From Nocardiopsis sp. TSRI0078 (GTDB lineage: Bacteria; Actinomycetota; Actinomycetes; Streptosporangiales; Streptosporangiaceae), in assembly GCF_001905145.1 (NCBI RefSeq), contig NZ_LWLB01000035.1:248001-312000 (forward strand): a DNA stretch of 64,000 nt. Direction: 5' to 3'. The notes under the pieces are model-generated. The model was not told where the DNA came from. It did no database searches and was given only the letters and a program-made list of their open reading frames with translations. The position numbers and the translations under genes were made by a program. This document shows positions 61,655 to 64,000 of this stretch, piece after piece. Each line of letters opens with the position of its first letter. Position 1 is the first letter of the stretch.

Positions 61655-62446
61655 ATGCCCGCGCTCACATCCTCCACCGCAGTCCCGTTCCCGAGCACCC
61701 CGGTCGAGGACGAAGCGGTGGAGCGCACGGAACGGTCGGACGGACCGCTCCGCGTGCTGCTTGTGGAGCCGGAGTCCGAGCAGTCGCACCAGCTGGTGCT
61801 GTCGCTGAGCGGGCACGACGTGGACATCACGGTGTGCGTGGACGGCGCCGAGGCGCTGCTGCGGGTGGGGATGATGCGGCCGGACACCCTGGTGACCAGC
61901 GCGGACCCGCCCGAGGTGGATCTGGAGACGCTGGTGCGGGTGACGCGGCGGGCGACGGAGATCCCCATCCTCATCGGGGTGGGCCCCGGCGACTCCCAGC
62001 GGGCGATGCGTGCGCTGGCCGTGGGGGCCACCGCCTGCGTCAGCCGCCCCTACCGGATACCGGAACTGGCGGCCCTGCTGCGCGGCTCCCTGCCGGGCGC
62101 GGACGGCGGCGGCCCCCACGGCCCCGCCTCTCCCGCCGCGCTGCGCTCGGGGGCGCTGGAGCTGGACGCCCTGGGGCACCGCCTGTTCGTGGACGGCAAC
62201 CCGGTCAACCTGGCCCTGCGGGAGTTCGGGATCATGGACTTCCTGCTCAGGCACAGCGGCAGGGTGGTCAGCCGCGAGGAGCTGTGGACCGAGGTCTGGC
62301 ACAAGCCGCTTCCCCCGGTCAACAACACGATCGCCGTCCACATCCGGCGCCTGCGGCACAAGCTGGGCGACTCCGAGGCCCAGCCCAGATTCATCCACAC
62401 GGTCCGCGGCATCGGTTACCGCCTGGACACCGCGAACGGTTCCTGA
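61655..62446 (+). CDS. OmpR-family response-regulator-like protein with degraded receiver
   Basis: 263 residues. A ~30-residue lead is followed by a receiver-like domain (VLLVEPESEQSHQLVLSL to ~145) and a winged-helix DNA-binding domain with LALREFGIMDFLLRHSGRVV and NNTIAVHIRRLRHKLGD, ending FIHTVRGIGYRLDT. In the receiver the phosphoacceptor Asp aligns with Ser82 (PDTLVTS), the usual Thr is replaced in LIGVG, and the conserved Lys is Arg131 (SRPYR). It probably regulates without classical phosphorylation. Placement between pstB and pstS suggests a phosphate-response role, perhaps alongside PhoP. Confidence 0.85.
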   Translation: MPALTSSTAVPFPSTPVEDEAVERTERSDGPLRVLLVEPESEQSHQLVLSLSGHDVDITVCVDGAEALLRVGMMRPDTLVTSADPPEVDLETLVRVTRRATEIPILIGVGPGDSQRAMRALAVGATACVSRPYRIPELAALLRGSLPGADGGGPHGPASPAALRSGALELDALGHRLFVDGNPVNLALREFGIMDFLLRHSGRVVSREELWTEVWHKPLPPVNNTIAVHIRRLRHKLGDSEAQPRFIHTVRGIGYRLDTANGS

Positions 62447-62852
62447 ACCGGAGGGAGAACACGAAGGAGAAGGGCGGGCAATTATCGCCCAGGGTCTTCC
62501 GGCCGACGCCGGTGAGGCCCGTTGTTCATGTTGGCGTCACCTCGCATTCCGACGAACGCCAAAGTGAACCACCGGACAATCCGCCCCGTCATATTCATTG
62601 CCGGAAGACAACCACGATCCCCGCCGAGGGGACAAGCATACCCGCAGGTCATCACCGTGGGTCCGGATCACATGACAGAACCGGACGGGGCCGGAAACAC
62701 GCTACCGTTATCCAATGGTTACCGCCATTCACTTCGCATTCACCCGGCTTATACCGGCGCGCCTCCATTTCGATGTCACCACGTCTTCCTGCGCACTTAC
62801 TGTCGTTTTACGTCAGCCCCGACAGCGGTGATTCAACGAGGAGAACTACGAC
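62447..62852 (+). promoter_or_regulatory. Control region of pstS
   Basis: 406 bases without a gene, less GC-rich than average. It contains the PHO box at 62726-62747 and, directly after, TTATAC as a -10 candidate (62749-62754), about 100 bases before the pstS ATG. Upstream are further scattered TTCAT/TTCAC-like words (for example GTTGTTCATG near 62522). Confidence 0.6.
62726..62747 (+). promoter_or_regulatory. PHO box upstream of pstS
   Basis: Two adjacent 11-base units, CATTCACTTCG and CATTCACCCGG, share CATTCAC. The -10 candidate TTATAC starts 2 bases later, the usual layout of PhoP-activated promoters. Confidence 0.8.
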
Positions 62853-63977
62853 ATGCGCAACGGGCGTTCCAAGCTCGCCGTCCTGGCGGCCATCCCCCTG
62901 CTCGCGGCGGCGTGCAGCAGCGGCGGCGACGACGGCGGCAACGGCTCCGGTGGCGAGGGCGGCGACCTCAGCGCCTCCCTGACCGGCGCCGGGGCCAGCT
63001 TCCCCGACCCCCTCTTCCAGGACTGGATCTACACCTACTCCAACGAGGTCCAGCCCGGCGTCAGCGTCAACTACCAGAGCGTGGGCTCCGGCGCCGGCGT
63101 CGAGCAGTTCCTGGAGCAGACCGTCGACTTCGGCTCCTCCGAGCAGTACCTGTCCGAGGAGGACCTCGCCACGGCGGCCGAGAACCGCGGCTGCGAGGCG
63201 GTGCAGTTCCCCGTCGTGTTCGGCGCGGTCGTCATCGCCTTCAACAACCCCGACCTGGACGGCCTCGTCCTGGACGCCGAGACCATCGCGGGCATCTACG
63301 ACCGCGAGATCACGACCTTCGACGACCCGGCCATCGCCGATCTCAACCCGGACCTGGAGCTGCCGAGCGACGAGATCATCCCGGTGCACCGGTCCGACAG
63401 CTCCGGTACCACCTACGTGTTCTCGCACTACCTGTCCACCGAGGTCGACTCCTGGGCCGACAAGTACGGCGAGGGCAAGGAGCTCGAGTGGGCCGAGGGC
63501 CTGGTCGGCGGCCAGCAGAACGACGGCGTCGCCCAGGGCATCACCCAGAACCCGGGCGGCCTGGGCTACGTCAACCAGTCCTTCGCGCAGGAGGCGGACC
63601 TGTCCGTCGCCAGCATCGTCAACGAGGACGGCAACCCGATCGAGCCGACCCTGGACGCGACCATCGCCGCCTCCGAGGAGGCCGAGGTTCCCGACAACTT
63701 CCAGTTCGCCATCGACGACATCGGCGGCGAGGGCTACCCGATCGCCGGTTCGAACTGGATCTTCACCTACACCTGCGGCTACGAGCAGGCCAGCGCCGAC
63801 GCCATCATCGACTTCTGGACCTGGGCCCTGACCGACGAGGGTGCCCGCGAGGTGGCCGGTGACCTGGGCTACGCGCCCCTGGGCGAGGGCCTGACCGACC
63901 GTGTCATCGCCGAGCTGGAGAAGACCAACTCCCAGAACGACGCCGGCGGCGACGCCGAGGCCGACGCGGGCGAGTAG
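62853..63977 (+). CDS. pstS: Phosphate-binding lipoprotein PstS
   Basis: 374 residues. Lipobox LAAAC with Cys21. The phosphate-binding pocket is recognisable: LTGAGASFPDPLFQDWIYTY, YQSVGSGAGVEQFLEQTVDF, the Ser/Arg cluster VHRSDSSGTTYVFSHYL and NPGGLGYVNQSFA. Ribosome site ACGAGGAG. It captures phosphate at the cell surface for the PstCAB importer. The gene is complete, with 22 bases left in the window after its stop. pstC and pstA would be expected next. Confidence 0.96.
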   Translation: MRNGRSKLAVLAAIPLLAAACSSGGDDGGNGSGGEGGDLSASLTGAGASFPDPLFQDWIYTYSNEVQPGVSVNYQSVGSGAGVEQFLEQTVDFGSSEQYLSEEDLATAAENRGCEAVQFPVVFGAVVIAFNNPDLDGLVLDAETIAGIYDREITTFDDPAIADLNPDLELPSDEIIPVHRSDSSGTTYVFSHYLSTEVDSWADKYGEGKELEWAEGLVGGQQNDGVAQGITQNPGGLGYVNQSFAQEADLSVASIVNEDGNPIEPTLDATIAASEEAEVPDNFQFAIDDIGGEGYPIAGSNWIFTYTCGYEQASADAIIDFWTWALTDEGAREVAGDLGYAPLGEGLTDRVIAELEKTNSQNDAGGDAEADAGE

Positions 63978-64000
63978 ACGCCCCTGCGGGGCCGGGGAGG

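Noticed and set aside
61330..62398. Minus-strand frames reading through the 62-bp repeats into the regulator gene
   Set aside because: Chance openness. The repeat length is not a multiple of three and the peptide differs in frame from unit to unit, with no RBS.

Overview
The window is very GC-rich (about 70% or more by eye) with GTG and TTG starts, purS/purQ/small-form purL, a GerW/YtfJ-type sporulation protein, actinobacterial-style 11-bp PHO boxes, an ESX (type VII) secretion locus and a glycine-betaine synthesis/uptake operon. This fits a filamentous, salt-adapted actinobacterium; I infer a Nocardiopsis-like member of the Streptosporangiales. The genus is inference and was not checked by any search.

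Layout. Positions 1-20600 hold a type VII secretion neighbourhood. It contains divergent eccD and eccC (fused three-ATPase form), an EspC-like small protein, a large putative secreted protein followed by two tandem near-identical lipoproteins, two WXG100-class genes, a small membrane protein, and two large membrane-anchored kinase-like proteins with degraded catalytic motifs, one near each end. eccB, eccE and mycP are not in the window. Positions 20700-28600 carry an AEC transporter, a membrane serine hydrolase, an E1alpha-E1beta-E2 2-oxoacid dehydrogenase operon and a SigR-like ECF sigma factor with no anti-sigma gene beside it. Positions 28880-34480 hold purS, purQ and purL, interrupted by an RsbW-like ATPase gene and an unknown membrane-anchored protein. 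Positions 34485-36401 encode a membrane-anchored endonuclease/exonuclease/phosphatase-fold protein.

Positions 36564-43987 form one minus-strand osmoprotection operon: betaine aldehyde dehydrogenase, choline dehydrogenase, ABC ATPase, fused permease and binding lipoprotein. The coupled genes would make glycine betaine from choline and import it, but the permease has an in-frame TGA at a conserved Trp position. Positions 44292-53510 are accessory: a zinc-ligand-deficient class II aldolase homologue, an ABC/XRE/paired membrane protein operon, small enzymes, and a toxin-antitoxin module flanked by 76-77-bp direct repeats, followed by SURF1 and DUF3817. Positions 53679-58204 form a glycan cluster (GT2, WbqC, PIG-L deacetylase, NAD-sugar epimerase). 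Two DUF202 proteins and a thioredoxin follow.

Positions 60270-63977 are a phosphate region: pstB with its own PHO box, a 62-bp tandem repeat that starts inside the pstB 3' end, a response-regulator-like protein with a degraded phosphorylation site, and pstS behind a second PHO box. pstC and pstA are presumed to lie beyond the right edge.

The most unusual signals are the degraded-kinase/ESX association, the large putative effector with an atypical C-terminal tip and duplicated lipoproteins, the toxin-antitoxin module between hairpin repeats, the 62-bp array, the degenerate regulator in the pst locus, and the nonsense codon in the betaine permease.
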